From Bacteroidaceae bacterium (GTDB lineage: Bacteria; Bacteroidota; Bacteroidia; Bacteroidales; Bacteroidaceae), in the NCBI GenBank assembly GCA_017416805.1, contig JAFQBB010000038.1, positions 1 through 64,000 on the forward strand: a stretch of 64,000 bases of DNA. Direction: 5' to 3'. Below the pieces are notes generated by a model. It made no database searches. It saw only the letters and a list, made by a program, of their open reading frames with translations, and was not told the DNA's origin. This document shows, piece after piece, positions 7,936 through 15,856 of this stretch (positions are counted from its first letter, which is position 1; the number at the start of each line of letters is the position of its first letter). The position numbers and the translations under genes were made by a program.

Positions 7936-8937
7936 TTACCTCTTCAACGTAAAGTGAAAGACAAGGCCGCCCTGTCGGCCACACGAAGCAGAGATAGAGC
8001 CTCCGTGAAGGACGACGGCATTCTTTACAATGGCAAGGCCGAGACCTGTGCCGCCCAACTTGCGGCTACGCCCCTTGTCGATGCGGTAGAAACGCTCGAA
8101 GATGCGCGGCAGGTGTTCGGGAGCGAGGCCCACACCGTTGTCGGCAAAGGTGAAGTGGTAGAAGGCTTCGTCTTTTGTTGCACGAACGGTGATGGTGGTG
8201 CCTTCTCCGGCGTAGGCAATGGCGTTGTCCGTCAGGTTGCGGAAGATGGAGTAGAGCAGCGAGGCATCGCCCTTGACGATGATGTCCTCCGAGAGCTGGT
8301 TGCCCATGCTCATGCCGTGTTCTTCCAGTTGCAACGATACCTCTTGGATGATGCCGTTGACCAGATTGGATATGCTGACGTGCTCCTGAGTGATGGAGCG
8401 CAGGCCCACTTCGTCGTCCATGCGGTTGAGGATGGATATTTCGTTCAGCAGGCTGACCAACCGCTCCGTCTGTGCATGACATCGTTGGAGGAATTGCTGA
8501 CGCTTCTCATTGTCAATCTGCGGATTGCTGATAAGTGTCTCTATGTAACCCTGTATGCTGCTCACCGGTGTCTTCAGTTCGTGCGAGATGTTTTGGGTCA
8601 GCTGGCGTTTCAGACGGCTCTGATCCTCCTGACTCTGCTTCAGGTGTTGGTAGAGGCGCACAATGTGGCGCGATATTTCGCCCAGTTCACCTTCGGGAAA
8701 GGCCGATGTCTCCTCCTCCAGGTTGAAGTCCTCGTTGCGGTCAGCTTTCTTGGCAAAGCGGCGCAGTTGGGTGATAGACTTCTGTTGGCGAATGATATGG
8801 AGATAGAAGATGAGGGCCATGATGAGACTGGCCACGAGGATGACCCATACACTGCGTTCGTGGCTCCATGCGGCATAGACGGCCACCGCGAAGATGATGG
8901 CAATGAAGAAACGGAGGCTGATGAGGAGGGATTTCAT
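7936..8937 (-). CDS. phoR: PhoR-type sensor histidine kinase
   Basis: 333 residues from MKSLLISLRF; a longer frame exists but would overlap the regulator gene. Two membrane segments (about 7-23 and 31-47) are joined by a loop of only about seven residues, so there is almost no periplasmic sensor, as in phosphate sensors that listen to the Pst transporter. HisKA has H119 in NISHELKTP. The ATPase has an N box at N238 (NLTDNAI), DNGVG at 267, and GGTGLG at 295-300. No PAS domain is visible, unlike E. coli PhoR. It follows phoB by 16 bp. The name rests on kinase type plus linkage to pst. Confidence 0.85.
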   Translation of the reverse strand: MKSLLISLRFFIAIIFAVAVYAAWSHERSVWVILVASLIMALIFYLHIIRQQKSITQLRRFAKKADRNEDFNLEEETSAFPEGELGEISRHIVRLYQHLKQSQEDQSRLKRQLTQNISHELKTPVSSIQGYIETLISNPQIDNEKRQQFLQRCHAQTERLVSLLNEISILNRMDDEVGLRSITQEHVSISNLVNGIIQEVSLQLEEHGMSMGNQLSEDIIVKGDASLLYSIFRNLTDNAIAYAGEGTTITVRATKDEAFYHFTFADNGVGLAPEHLPRIFERFYRIDKGRSRKLGGTGLGLAIVKNAVVLHGGSISASCGRQGGLVFHFTLKR

Positions 8938-8953
8938 GTAGTTTTCTGAATGA

Positions 8954-9664
8954 TTATGGATTAAAGCAATACCCATACCCTTGTCGGGTGATGATGCGTT
9001 TGCCATATTCTCCAATCTTTTTGCGCAGGCGGGTGATGTTGACATCTACTGTGCGGTCGAGCACGAGGACGTCATCCTCCCAAATCTTTTCAAGAATCTC
9101 GTCGCGGGAGAACACGTGACCGGGATGACTGAGGAGCAAGGCCAATATTTCCAGCTCCTTCTTGGTGAGTGCCACGGGAGTGCCGTCGATGGTCACCTGC
9201 TTCAGTTCCATGTCCAGCACTAATGTTTCGTAAGTCAGTTTTTCCTCCTTTTTCTCCTTGTTTTCGATTGTTTCTGTCGGAGTGGCTACGGTTGTCGTGC
9301 GACGCAGTACGGCTTTCACCCGCGCCAGCACTTCGCGGATGGCAAAGGGCTTGGCTATGTAGTCGTCGGCTCCAAGGTTGAAGCCTGTCACGGTGTCGTT
9401 CTCCGTGTCGCGCGCTGTTATAAATATAATAGGTATAGCGGCCGTCTCTGGTTGTTTCTTCAACATGTTGGCCAAGCGGAATCCTGAAATCTCGCCCATC
9501 ATCACGTCCAACAGAAGGAGGTCGTAACTGCCTAAGTTCATAGCCAAGGCCTCTTCGGCCGAGTTGGCCGTATCTGCGGCATATCCTTCCATTTCGAGGT
9601 TGAACTTGAGGATTTCGCAAAGGTCCTCTTCGTCATCTACTATCAGAATGCGTTTGATGTCCAT
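8954..9664 (-). CDS. phoB: OmpR/PhoB-type response regulator
   Basis: 236 residues starting at MDIKRILIVDDEEDL. The receiver domain has the acidic pair D10/D11, phospho-acceptor D53 (LLLLDVMMG) and K105 (IAKPF). A linker rich in K/E at about 120-140 joins a C-terminal winged helix with VALTKKELEIL and the RTVDVNITRLRKKIG block. It is first in the phoB-phoR operon and divergent from pstS, which strongly suggests it controls phosphate uptake. A longer start 14 codons upstream is possible but would put the promoter element inside the gene. Confidence 0.9.
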   Translation of the reverse strand: MDIKRILIVDDEEDLCEILKFNLEMEGYAADTANSAEEALAMNLGSYDLLLLDVMMGEISGFRLANMLKKQPETAAIPIIFITARDTENDTVTGFNLGADDYIAKPFAIREVLARVKAVLRRTTTVATPTETIENKEKKEEKLTYETLVLDMELKQVTIDGTPVALTKKELEILALLLSHPGHVFSRDEILEKIWEDDVLVLDRTVDVNITRLRKKIGEYGKRIITRQGYGYCFNP

Positions 9665-9703
9665 ATAATATACTGATTGATAATGCGAATTGTGATTCGG
9701 GTG

Positions 9704-9711
9704 CAAAAATA
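9704..9711 (-). promoter_or_regulatory. -7 promoter element (TATTTTTG) for phoBR
   Basis: Perfect TAnnTTTG match on the minus strand, 39 bp before the phoB ATG at 9664. Confidence 0.55.
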
Positions 9712-9842
9712 CAGAGAAAAAATCAAGTTTGAAACTATCGGAATAGAGATTTAATGAAATTGTAACATTTTGTTCCCTGATAGAATTTCCCCAATCCGTA
9801 TCTATTCTTTACTTTTCCAGGTTTTATCGAAACGTAATTTTC

Positions 9843-9860
9843 CTGCAACACATCTGTAAC
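9843..9860 (+). promoter_or_regulatory. Candidate Pho box upstream of pstS
   Basis: CTGCAAC-ACAT-CTGTAAC: two 7-bp direct repeats separated by 4 bp, so an 11-bp period as in the enteric Pho box. It ends 10 bp before the -7 element at 9871, where an activator would replace the -33 contact. A lone TGTAACAT also occurs at 9761. Confidence 0.6.
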
Positions 9861-9870
9861 ATCAGTCCCG

Positions 9871-9878
9871 TACCTTTG
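9871..9878 (+). promoter_or_regulatory. -7 promoter element (TACCTTTG) for pstSCAB
   Basis: Perfect TAnnTTTG match, 28 bp before the pstS ATG. No TTTG -33 element is present at the expected distance, which fits an activator-dependent promoter. Confidence 0.6.
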
Positions 9879-9906
9879 CAGCGTCAAATTTAAAACATAA
9901 AAGACA

Positions 9907-10968
9907 ATGAAGATTAAAACATTTATGACATGTGCACTGGCCGCGATGTTGGCATCTTGCGGTGGAGGTGCAAGTAAGGAGAACGGTCGTGAGCCGCAGG
10001 AACTTTCAGGTGCGGGAGCTACGTTCCCTCTGCCATTCTACAATGTAGTGTTCGAGAAGTTTGGCCAAGTGAACAGCGATTTCGTAGCCTACGGCGGCAT
10101 CGGTTCGGGAGGTGGTGTGCGCAACTTGCGCGATAAGATTGTCGATTTTGCGGCAAGTGACGCTTTCCTCTCAGACAAGGAGATGGCAGAGATAAAGAAC
10201 CCCGTCATCCACGTACCCACCTGTATGGGAGCCGTGGTGCTGGCCTATAACCTCGAAGGAGTGGAAAAACTGAATCTGTCAGGCGATGTGATTGCCGACA
10301 TTTTTGCGGGCGAGATAAAAATGTGGAACGATGCCCGACTGGCAGCGCTCAATCCTGATGTGACATTACCTGCCGAAGCTATCATTCCCGTGTTCCGTTC
10401 CGACGGTTCGGGAACTACCTTCGTGTTCACCGACTATCTGACAAAGGTCAGCCCCATGTGGAAAGAGAAATTCGGTGCAGGCAAGTCCGTGAATTTCCCC
10501 TCGGGACAAGCTGCCAAGGGAAATCCCGGTGTGGCTGGCATCATTGCTCAAACGAAGAACTCCATCGGATATGTAGGTTCGGAGTACGCCTTTGCCCAAA
10601 AGATACCTTATGCCCGGATTGCCAACCAGCGTGGCGAATTGGTAGAACCTACAGCTGCCAGCATATCGGCTGCAGCTTCGGGCGAAATTCCTACAGACAC
10701 ACGTTGCTCCATTACCAACTCGGATGCAGAAGGGGCTTACCCGATTTCTACCTTCACATGGATAGTCATTTACAAAGAGCAGTGCTATTCGGATAGAAGC
10801 AAAGAACAGGCACAGGCTACACTCGACCTTTTGCACTACATTCTCAGTGACGAGGCACAGGGCATCACTTCTGAAGTACACTATGCTCCGCTTCCTGCCA
10901 AGGCGAAGGAACTGAGCAAGCAGAATCTGAAGCAAGTGACCTATGAAGGAGTGGCAGTATTGCAATAA
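9907..10968 (+). CDS. pstS: Phosphate-binding lipoprotein of the Pst ABC transporter
   Basis: 353 residues. The lipoprotein signal ends at LASC with Cys18. The mature protein shows PstS phosphate-pocket motifs: SGAGATFPLPFY, GSGGGVRNL and RSDGSGTTFVFTDYL. It captures phosphate in the periplasm and hands it to PstCA. First gene of pstSCAB, with only 13 bp to pstC. The promoter carries a Pho-box candidate, so phosphate starvation induction is likely. Confidence 0.95.
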   Translation: MKIKTFMTCALAAMLASCGGGASKENGREPQELSGAGATFPLPFYNVVFEKFGQVNSDFVAYGGIGSGGGVRNLRDKIVDFAASDAFLSDKEMAEIKNPVIHVPTCMGAVVLAYNLEGVEKLNLSGDVIADIFAGEIKMWNDARLAALNPDVTLPAEAIIPVFRSDGSGTTFVFTDYLTKVSPMWKEKFGAGKSVNFPSGQAAKGNPGVAGIIAQTKNSIGYVGSEYAFAQKIPYARIANQRGELVEPTAASISAAASGEIPTDTRCSITNSDAEGAYPISTFTWIVIYKEQCYSDRSKEQAQATLDLLHYILSDEAQGITSEVHYAPLPAKAKELSKQNLKQVTYEGVAVLQ

Positions 10969-10981
10969 ACGTTAGCATCTG

Positions 10982-11839
10982 ATGAACGACAAGTTATATA
11001 AGGCTTTACTATTTATTGCTGCAATGGTTATGCCTGTTGTGTGCGGGGGTGTGGTGTACGCCCTCGCCACCGATGCATACGCCGCCTTCGAGCACTTCGG
11101 TTTTCTGAAGTTTCTCACCTCCTCGGAATGGAGCTACACTGAAGGGGCTGAGCAGTATGGTGCATTGCCCTTCATCACAGGTACGCTGATGACCACTGCA
11201 CTGGCACTTCTGTTTTGCATTCCCTTCTCACTGCCCGTAGCACTCTTCGTTGGCGAATATTTCAAGGGGACACGCATCGCTGCCATATTGAGTACCGTCA
11301 CCGACCTCTTGGCCGGTATCCCCAGTATCATCTATGGTCTGTGGGGCTTCTACACGCTACGTCCGCTGATTATGGCACTCAACATCTCGCCCCAAGGCTC
11401 GGGGGTACTGACCGCCTCACTCGTACTGGCCATCATGATTGTTCCTTATGCAGCCTCATTGAGTGCAGAGTTCATCAAGATGGTGCCCAACGAATTGAAG
11501 GAGGGTGCTTATAGCTTAGGAGCCACGCATGCCGAGGTCATCCGCAAGGTAGTTTTCCCTGTGGCCGGGTCTGGTATCTTCTCGTCCTACATTTTGGCCA
11601 TCGGTCGTGCCTTGGGCGAGACGATGACCGTGACGATGCTCATTGGCAATACGAACAATATCCCCGAAAGCATCACATCCACAGGAAATTCGATGGCTTC
11701 CATCATTGCCAATCAGTTCGGTGAGGCTGATGATTTGCGTCTCTCCTCACTCATTGCCATCGGTTTGGTACTGTTCCTCATCACGGCACTGATCAATATG
11801 ATAGGAAAGATTATGATTAAACGAGCAAGAATAGCATAA
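10982..11839 (+). CDS. pstC: Phosphate ABC transporter permease PstC
   Basis: 285 residues with about six hydrophobic helices. The ABC-permease EAA-type loop is visible at about 168-186 (ELKEGAYSLGATHAEVI followed by a GRALGETMTV block), as in PstC. It forms the inner-membrane channel with PstA. It follows pstS and is 2 bp from pstA. Confidence 0.95.
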   Translation: MNDKLYKALLFIAAMVMPVVCGGVVYALATDAYAAFEHFGFLKFLTSSEWSYTEGAEQYGALPFITGTLMTTALALLFCIPFSLPVALFVGEYFKGTRIAAILSTVTDLLAGIPSIIYGLWGFYTLRPLIMALNISPQGSGVLTASLVLAIMIVPYAASLSAEFIKMVPNELKEGAYSLGATHAEVIRKVVFPVAGSGIFSSYILAIGRALGETMTVTMLIGNTNNIPESITSTGNSMASIIANQFGEADDLRLSSLIAIGLVLFLITALINMIGKIMIKRARIA

Positions 11840-11841
11840 TT

Positions 11842-12708
11842 ATGAATAAAACAAATACCCAACACCGTCTGGCCAAAGACCGCCTGATGCTATGGGGTGT
11901 ATGCCTCTTTGCCACTCTCACAGCAGTCCCATTGTTTGCCATTCTGGGCGAGGTTTTGCTCCGCGGTTACGACCAACTGTCGTGGTCGTTCTTCACCGAA
12001 CCTACCCCTACGGCCTACAAGGTCATGAAGGCCATTGAAGCTGGCCAGTCCATTCCCGGAGGCATTGCCAATGGCATCGTTGGTACCGTGCTGATGCTCA
12101 GTATGGCATCTCTTGTAGCTATTCCCGCAGGCATCCTCTGCGGAGCATTCCTTGCCGAGAATTCCAAGAACCGTTTTGCCCAGATAGTCAGCTATCTCAC
12201 TGACTTGCTGCAAGGCACACCCTCGGTCATCATCGGCATCGTCACCTACATTTGGGTGGTTGTCCCCATGCGCGGTTACTCGGCCATTGCAGGTAGCGTG
12301 GCACTCTTTGTGATGATGCTTCCACTCATCATCCGTTCTACGGAAGAGACGCTGAAGATACTGCCCGCCTCGCTCAAGGAGGCAGGACTGGCTCTCGGAG
12401 GAAATCGTGCCAGAGTCATGCTGAAGGTGCAACTACCGGCAGCCTTCGGAGGCATCTTCACAGGTGTACTGCTGGCCATCTCACGCGTCATCGGCGAGAC
12501 TGCTCCACTGATGTTTACCGCCCTCGGCTGCTCGTTCATCCGATGGTCGATAGACAAACCCATCTCTGCCGTCCCACTACTTATCTGGGAGTTCTTCAAC
12601 GACCCCAATCTGCAGGAACTCATTTGGGGAGCTTCGCTCTTCCTCCTGCTATTTGTACTTACATTGAATTTACTATCAAAATACCTTGCAAAGAAATGGA
12701 ATCAATGA
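11842..12708 (+). CDS. pstA: Phosphate ABC transporter permease PstA
   Basis: 288 residues. The N-terminal region is followed by TM helices. Marks include SIPGGIANGIVGT, TPSVIIGI, the EAA loop ASLKEAGLALGGNRARVM, and RVIGETAPLMFTALG. It pairs with PstC. The stop overlaps the start region of pstB, indicating coupled translation. Confidence 0.95.
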   Translation: MNKTNTQHRLAKDRLMLWGVCLFATLTAVPLFAILGEVLLRGYDQLSWSFFTEPTPTAYKVMKAIEAGQSIPGGIANGIVGTVLMLSMASLVAIPAGILCGAFLAENSKNRFAQIVSYLTDLLQGTPSVIIGIVTYIWVVVPMRGYSAIAGSVALFVMMLPLIIRSTEETLKILPASLKEAGLALGGNRARVMLKVQLPAAFGGIFTGVLLAISRVIGETAPLMFTALGCSFIRWSIDKPISAVPLLIWEFFNDPNLQELIWGASLFLLLFVLTLNLLSKYLAKKWNQ

Positions 12709-13463
12709 CCCCTATACTCGAGTTCAAGAAGACCTGCGTCTCTTACACCAAGCAGACGATGGCTGTCAAGTATGTCTCTGCCGCCATTGAGCGCAACACC
12801 ATCACCGCCATCATGGGACCTTCGGGCTGTGGCAAAAGCACCTTGCTGCGTGCCGCCAACCTGATGCACGACCTCTACCCCAACATTCGTGTCGATGGTG
12901 AGATACTGCTCAACGGCGAGAATATTCTCTCAATGGAGCCCATCGATGTGCGCCGCCGCATAGGCATGGTCTTCCAGCGCCCTGTTCCCTTCCCGACCAT
13001 GAGTATCTACGACAACGTCCTCTCGGGCTATACGCTGAACGGCATCCGTCTCGACAAGACCGAACGCGATGCCACCGTAGAGCGCTGCCTGCGCAACGTA
13101 GCCTTGTGGGACGAAGTGAAGGATGTACTCAACAAGAAGGGGACTTTCCTCTCCGGTGGCCAGCAACAACGATTATGTATCGCTCGGGCATTGGCCATGA
13201 AGCCTGACGTCCTGCTGATGGACGAACCTACCTCAGCCCTCGACCCCATCGCCACTGCCCACATTGAGGAACTGATGCAGGAACTTCAAAAAGAGGTGAC
13301 AATCCTTATTGTGACTCACAATATGGGACAAGCTATGCGAATTTCTTCGAAATCGATGTTCATGTACTTGGGCGAACTGGTCGAGTATGGCGACACCGAC
13401 ACTATGTTCTCCAATCCTGCCGATGAGCGCACCCGTGCCTATCTGACGGGTAAGATGGGTTAA
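12705..13463 (+). CDS. pstB: Phosphate ABC transporter ATPase PstB
   Basis: 252 residues, the usual PstB length. Walker A is GPSGCGKST, the signature LSGGQQQRLCIARAL, and Walker B LLMDEPTSALDP, with a His switch in VTHNMGQA. The ATG at 12705 overlaps the pstA stop (ATGA); an in-frame ATG at 12696 would add three residues. No phoU gene follows. Instead a repeat element and the convergent rhamnose operon come next. Confidence 0.95.
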   Translation: MTPILEFKKTCVSYTKQTMAVKYVSAAIERNTITAIMGPSGCGKSTLLRAANLMHDLYPNIRVDGEILLNGENILSMEPIDVRRRIGMVFQRPVPFPTMSIYDNVLSGYTLNGIRLDKTERDATVERCLRNVALWDEVKDVLNKKGTFLSGGQQQRLCIARALAMKPDVLLMDEPTSALDPIATAHIEELMQELQKEVTILIVTHNMGQAMRISSKSMFMYLGELVEYGDTDTMFSNPADERTRAYLTGKMG

Positions 13464-13496
13464 TGAGTTTTATTTATGAATAGTAAAAGAAGGGGC

Positions 13497-13660
13497 GGTA
13501 AAAATGCCACCATTTAATTCTTCATCCGCAGATGACGCAGATTTTTCGCTTTGCTCAAGGAAACTTCGCAGATAAATTATAACCTATCGGGTATAATAAT
13601 CAAGAAAAATCCGCGTCATCCGCGTCATCTGCGTCTAAAAAGTTAATTATGACACACCCT
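13497..13660. repeat. Dispersed hairpin element, copy 3
   Basis: Its right half is identical in layout to copy 1 (CCGCGTCATCCGCGTCATC, then TGACACACCC). Its left half is altered: CATCCGCAGATGACGCAG is followed by a 26-bp insert (TTTTTCGCTTTGCTCAAGG...) that copy 4 also carries. It lies between pstB and rhaM. Confidence 0.7.
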
Positions 13661-13717
13661 CCTACAGGAAACGCCTCCGTGGCTGAAATGTCCCTAAAGA
13701 AAATATGGTGGAAGTCT

Positions 13718-13732
13718 TACCGGATACCAATA
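13718..13732 (+). repeat. Dispersed motif TACCGGATACCAATA
   Basis: 14 of 15 bases match the copy at 46574. It sits in the pstB-rhaM gap just after repeat copy 3. Confidence 0.5.
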
Positions 13733-13793
13733 GTTTAAAATAAAAGAATAGCAGAACAGTTACACTTGCGAAAATTGAGCCAAATAATAACAA

Positions 13794-13857
13794 AACAAGA
13801 TATAGATGTAGGATACGAAAGATTCAAATCTTCAACGTCCTACATCTATATCTTGTT
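13794..13857 (-). terminator. Long hairpin ending the GH105-rhaM transcript
   Basis: Perfect 20-bp arms at 13794-13813 and 13838-13857, with a further inner stem (AAGATT/AATCTT). It lies 21 bp beyond the rhaM stop, and read on the minus strand it is followed by TTGTTATTATTT. It may also stop pstB readthrough from the other side. Confidence 0.8.
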
Positions 13858-13878
13858 AAGGCTTTCCCACAAATGGAT

Positions 13879-14193
13879 TTAATCCATGTGGAACACCTCG
13901 GGCAGAGGAATGGAGATGGGAGAATTGTCGGGGTTCACCTCCATGATGTCAGCCATATAGTCCCACCATTTCTGTACAATGGGATTGGTGCCCATATCCT
14001 GTGATGATTCTTCGCCTTTGGTCTTCTGGAAAGCGAACAGAATATTGGTGTCCTTGTCCCAATAAATAGAGTAATCATATACTCCGTTCTTGGAAAGCAA
14101 CTCTTTCAACTCGGGCCAAATGGCGGCATGACGTCTTTCATACTCTTCCTCGAAGCCGGGCTTCAGGAACATTTTGAATGCTTCTCTTTTCAT
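13879..14193 (-). CDS. rhaM: L-rhamnose mutarotase
   Basis: 104 residues, the typical length of RhaM (DUF718). Signatures: FKMFLKPGFEEEYERRHAAIWPEL with the catalytic His22, YSIYWD, and QKWWDYMADIM. It converts alpha- and beta-L-rhamnose, preparing the sugar for isomerisation. It lies 29 bp after the GH105 lipoprotein gene on the same strand, linking rhamnose use to rhamnogalacturonan breakdown. Confidence 0.95.
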   Translation of the reverse strand: MKREAFKMFLKPGFEEEYERRHAAIWPELKELLSKNGVYDYSIYWDKDTNILFAFQKTKGEESSQDMGTNPIVQKWWDYMADIMEVNPDNSPISIPLPEVFHMD

Positions 14194-14222
14194 TTTTCTT
14201 GGTTTTAAGTTGGTTTATCTTT

Positions 14223-15650
14223 TTACAATATCGGTTTATCGACATTGCCTTCATGGAAGATGGCTCTGTCTGTCTTTTGCTCGGTACGGTAGAACTGTAC
14301 GGCACTGTCGTTCATCTTAGGATGCTGGCTCTTCAAAAGGTTAATGATTTCGGCACCTGCCCAAATGACAGGACCATAACCATGGGCGGCCATCTTGTGT
14401 ACGGGACGATAGTAGTAGAATGCTGGATCAAAGGCCATACCGGTACCCACACAAGTACCACCTACCTGACCTTGCTCGTCGATCTGCGTTGTCACACCAT
14501 GCCATGCCAGCAAGGCTACCGGACCATAGGTCATAGCATCCAACCATCCTTTATTGATACCGTGAGCTATGCAATAGGCATAGATAGCCGTGGCCGAGGT
14601 CTCCAGATAAGAGTCGTTACGGTCGAGCAACTGATGCCAAAGTCCTTCGCCACTCTGGAGGGCTGCCAATCCGCGTACATGTTCACGATAAAGTGCCATG
14701 ATTTCGTTGCGTTTAGGATAGTTCTCGGGCAACACATCGAGCACCTCACACATGGTAAGGATGGCCCAGCCATTGGCACGCCCCCAATGGAATGCGGGAT
14801 GGTCCTCCATGCTCTCTACCCATCCGTGACGGAAGAGTTTCTTCTCAGGCACCCACATACGGTCAGCAAACTGAAGTACCTGGCGCACAGCCTCTGCCTG
14901 ATAACGTGCCTGCTCATCGCCGGCAATTACCGAATACCAAGCCACTGGAGGGATACCCATGAACATATCGTCGAGCCACAATGTGTTATAGAAAGGACGT
15001 GTACGGGCAAAGGTCCCGTCTGCCAAGCGGTATTCGCCATTCATAATGTAGTTGATATAATTTTCAATCAACGGAGTGAGTTCCAATGAAGGATCCTTCA
15101 ACTGTGCTTTCACCATAGCGGCACATACAGCACCAGCATCATCCAGAGCATGAGGATCAAGAATCTGGCGCATCTGACCATCAATACGTCCCTCCTTTTC
15201 ATGGATAGCCTTAAAATAAGGGGCTACCTCGGCCAAGAAGCTGAAGCGCTTGGTCACATAATCCATATAGGCTTGGTCACCGGTAGCTTCTGCGGCCGCC
15301 AACATAGCCGAATAGGTAACTCCCCACTCATAGCTGGCCAATCGGAAAGTGCCACGTTCGAGTTGGGCATCAGCACCCATGTTGGCATAATCGGTGATGG
15401 TCTCACCTGTCTTCTTGTCCACCACACGGGCTGGAGTGCATGACTCCAGATAGTTGAGTACCCGATCCATGTGTGCCTTCACTTCTTCTACAGAGCCTAC
15501 TCCATAAGGTGTGTTGTAGTCCGGTTTCATCAGATGCAAAGGTGTATTCGAATCGTTGATGACAACCTCTTCGCCACCATTGTTTTGCGGAGCGCTACAT
15601 GCTCCCAACATAGTCATCAGGGCAGCAACGCCCCATATTCTGCTTTTCAT
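14223..15650 (-). CDS. GH105-like unsaturated rhamnogalacturonyl hydrolase, lipoprotein
   Basis: 475 residues. The lipoprotein signal ends at LGAC (Cys18). The rest has (alpha/alpha)6-barrel text typical of GH105/GH88: YEWGVTYSAMLAAAEATGD, the LWLDDMFMGIPPVAWY block, FHWGRANGWAILTM, and GLWHQLLDR with YLETSATAIYAY near the end. These enzymes hydrate and release the 4,5-unsaturated galacturonate left by pectin lyases. It is longer than the second GH105 here and membrane-anchored. It starts an operon with rhaM. The gap above (15651-15856) has paired repeats that may be regulatory. Confidence 0.85.
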   Translation of the reverse strand: MKSRIWGVAALMTMLGACSAPQNNGGEEVVINDSNTPLHLMKPDYNTPYGVGSVEEVKAHMDRVLNYLESCTPARVVDKKTGETITDYANMGADAQLERGTFRLASYEWGVTYSAMLAAAEATGDQAYMDYVTKRFSFLAEVAPYFKAIHEKEGRIDGQMRQILDPHALDDAGAVCAAMVKAQLKDPSLELTPLIENYINYIMNGEYRLADGTFARTRPFYNTLWLDDMFMGIPPVAWYSVIAGDEQARYQAEAVRQVLQFADRMWVPEKKLFRHGWVESMEDHPAFHWGRANGWAILTMCEVLDVLPENYPKRNEIMALYREHVRGLAALQSGEGLWHQLLDRNDSYLETSATAIYAYCIAHGINKGWLDAMTYGPVALLAWHGVTTQIDEQGQVGGTCVGTGMAFDPAFYYYRPVHKMAAHGYGPVIWAGAEIINLLKSQHPKMNDSAVQFYRTEQKTDRAIFHEGNVDKPIL

Positions 15651-15666
15651 GTCTCAATTAGTTTTT

Positions 15667-15850
15667 AGTGATGTGTAAAAAATAATATGCTTCATTTTAG
15701 TGACGTGTATAATGCTATCATAATAAATTCTTTTTGCATCTTTTCTCCTTTTTCATCAGTCACATAGCCCGCTATGCTCCCTCTTCAAAAGAAGAAAATA
15801 TGCTAAAAATAACTTTTAAACTGATGCACCTTATTTTTTTACACATCACT
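15667..15850. repeat. Inverted pair AGTGATGTGTAAAAAA bordering the PL11-GH105 gap
   Basis: Perfect 16-bp inverted copies lie at 15667-15682 and 15835-15850, with a third partial copy (AGTGACGTGTATAA) at about 15697-15710. They almost exactly frame the 206-bp gap. Confidence 0.7.
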
Positions 15851-15856
15851 TATATG

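Noticed and set aside
7864-8949. Long plus-strand open frame of 361 codons
   Set aside because: Exactly antisense to the phoR kinase; amino-acid pattern has no domain and begins inside a repeat element.
15662-15740. 15-codon minus-strand frame (MQKEFIMIALYTSLK)
   Set aside because: Too short and without conservation evidence; likely chance in AT-rich DNA.
15651-15856. Insertion-sequence remnant bounded by inverted repeats
   Set aside because: Only about 200 bp, no transposase and no target duplication seen; kept as possible regulatory repeats.
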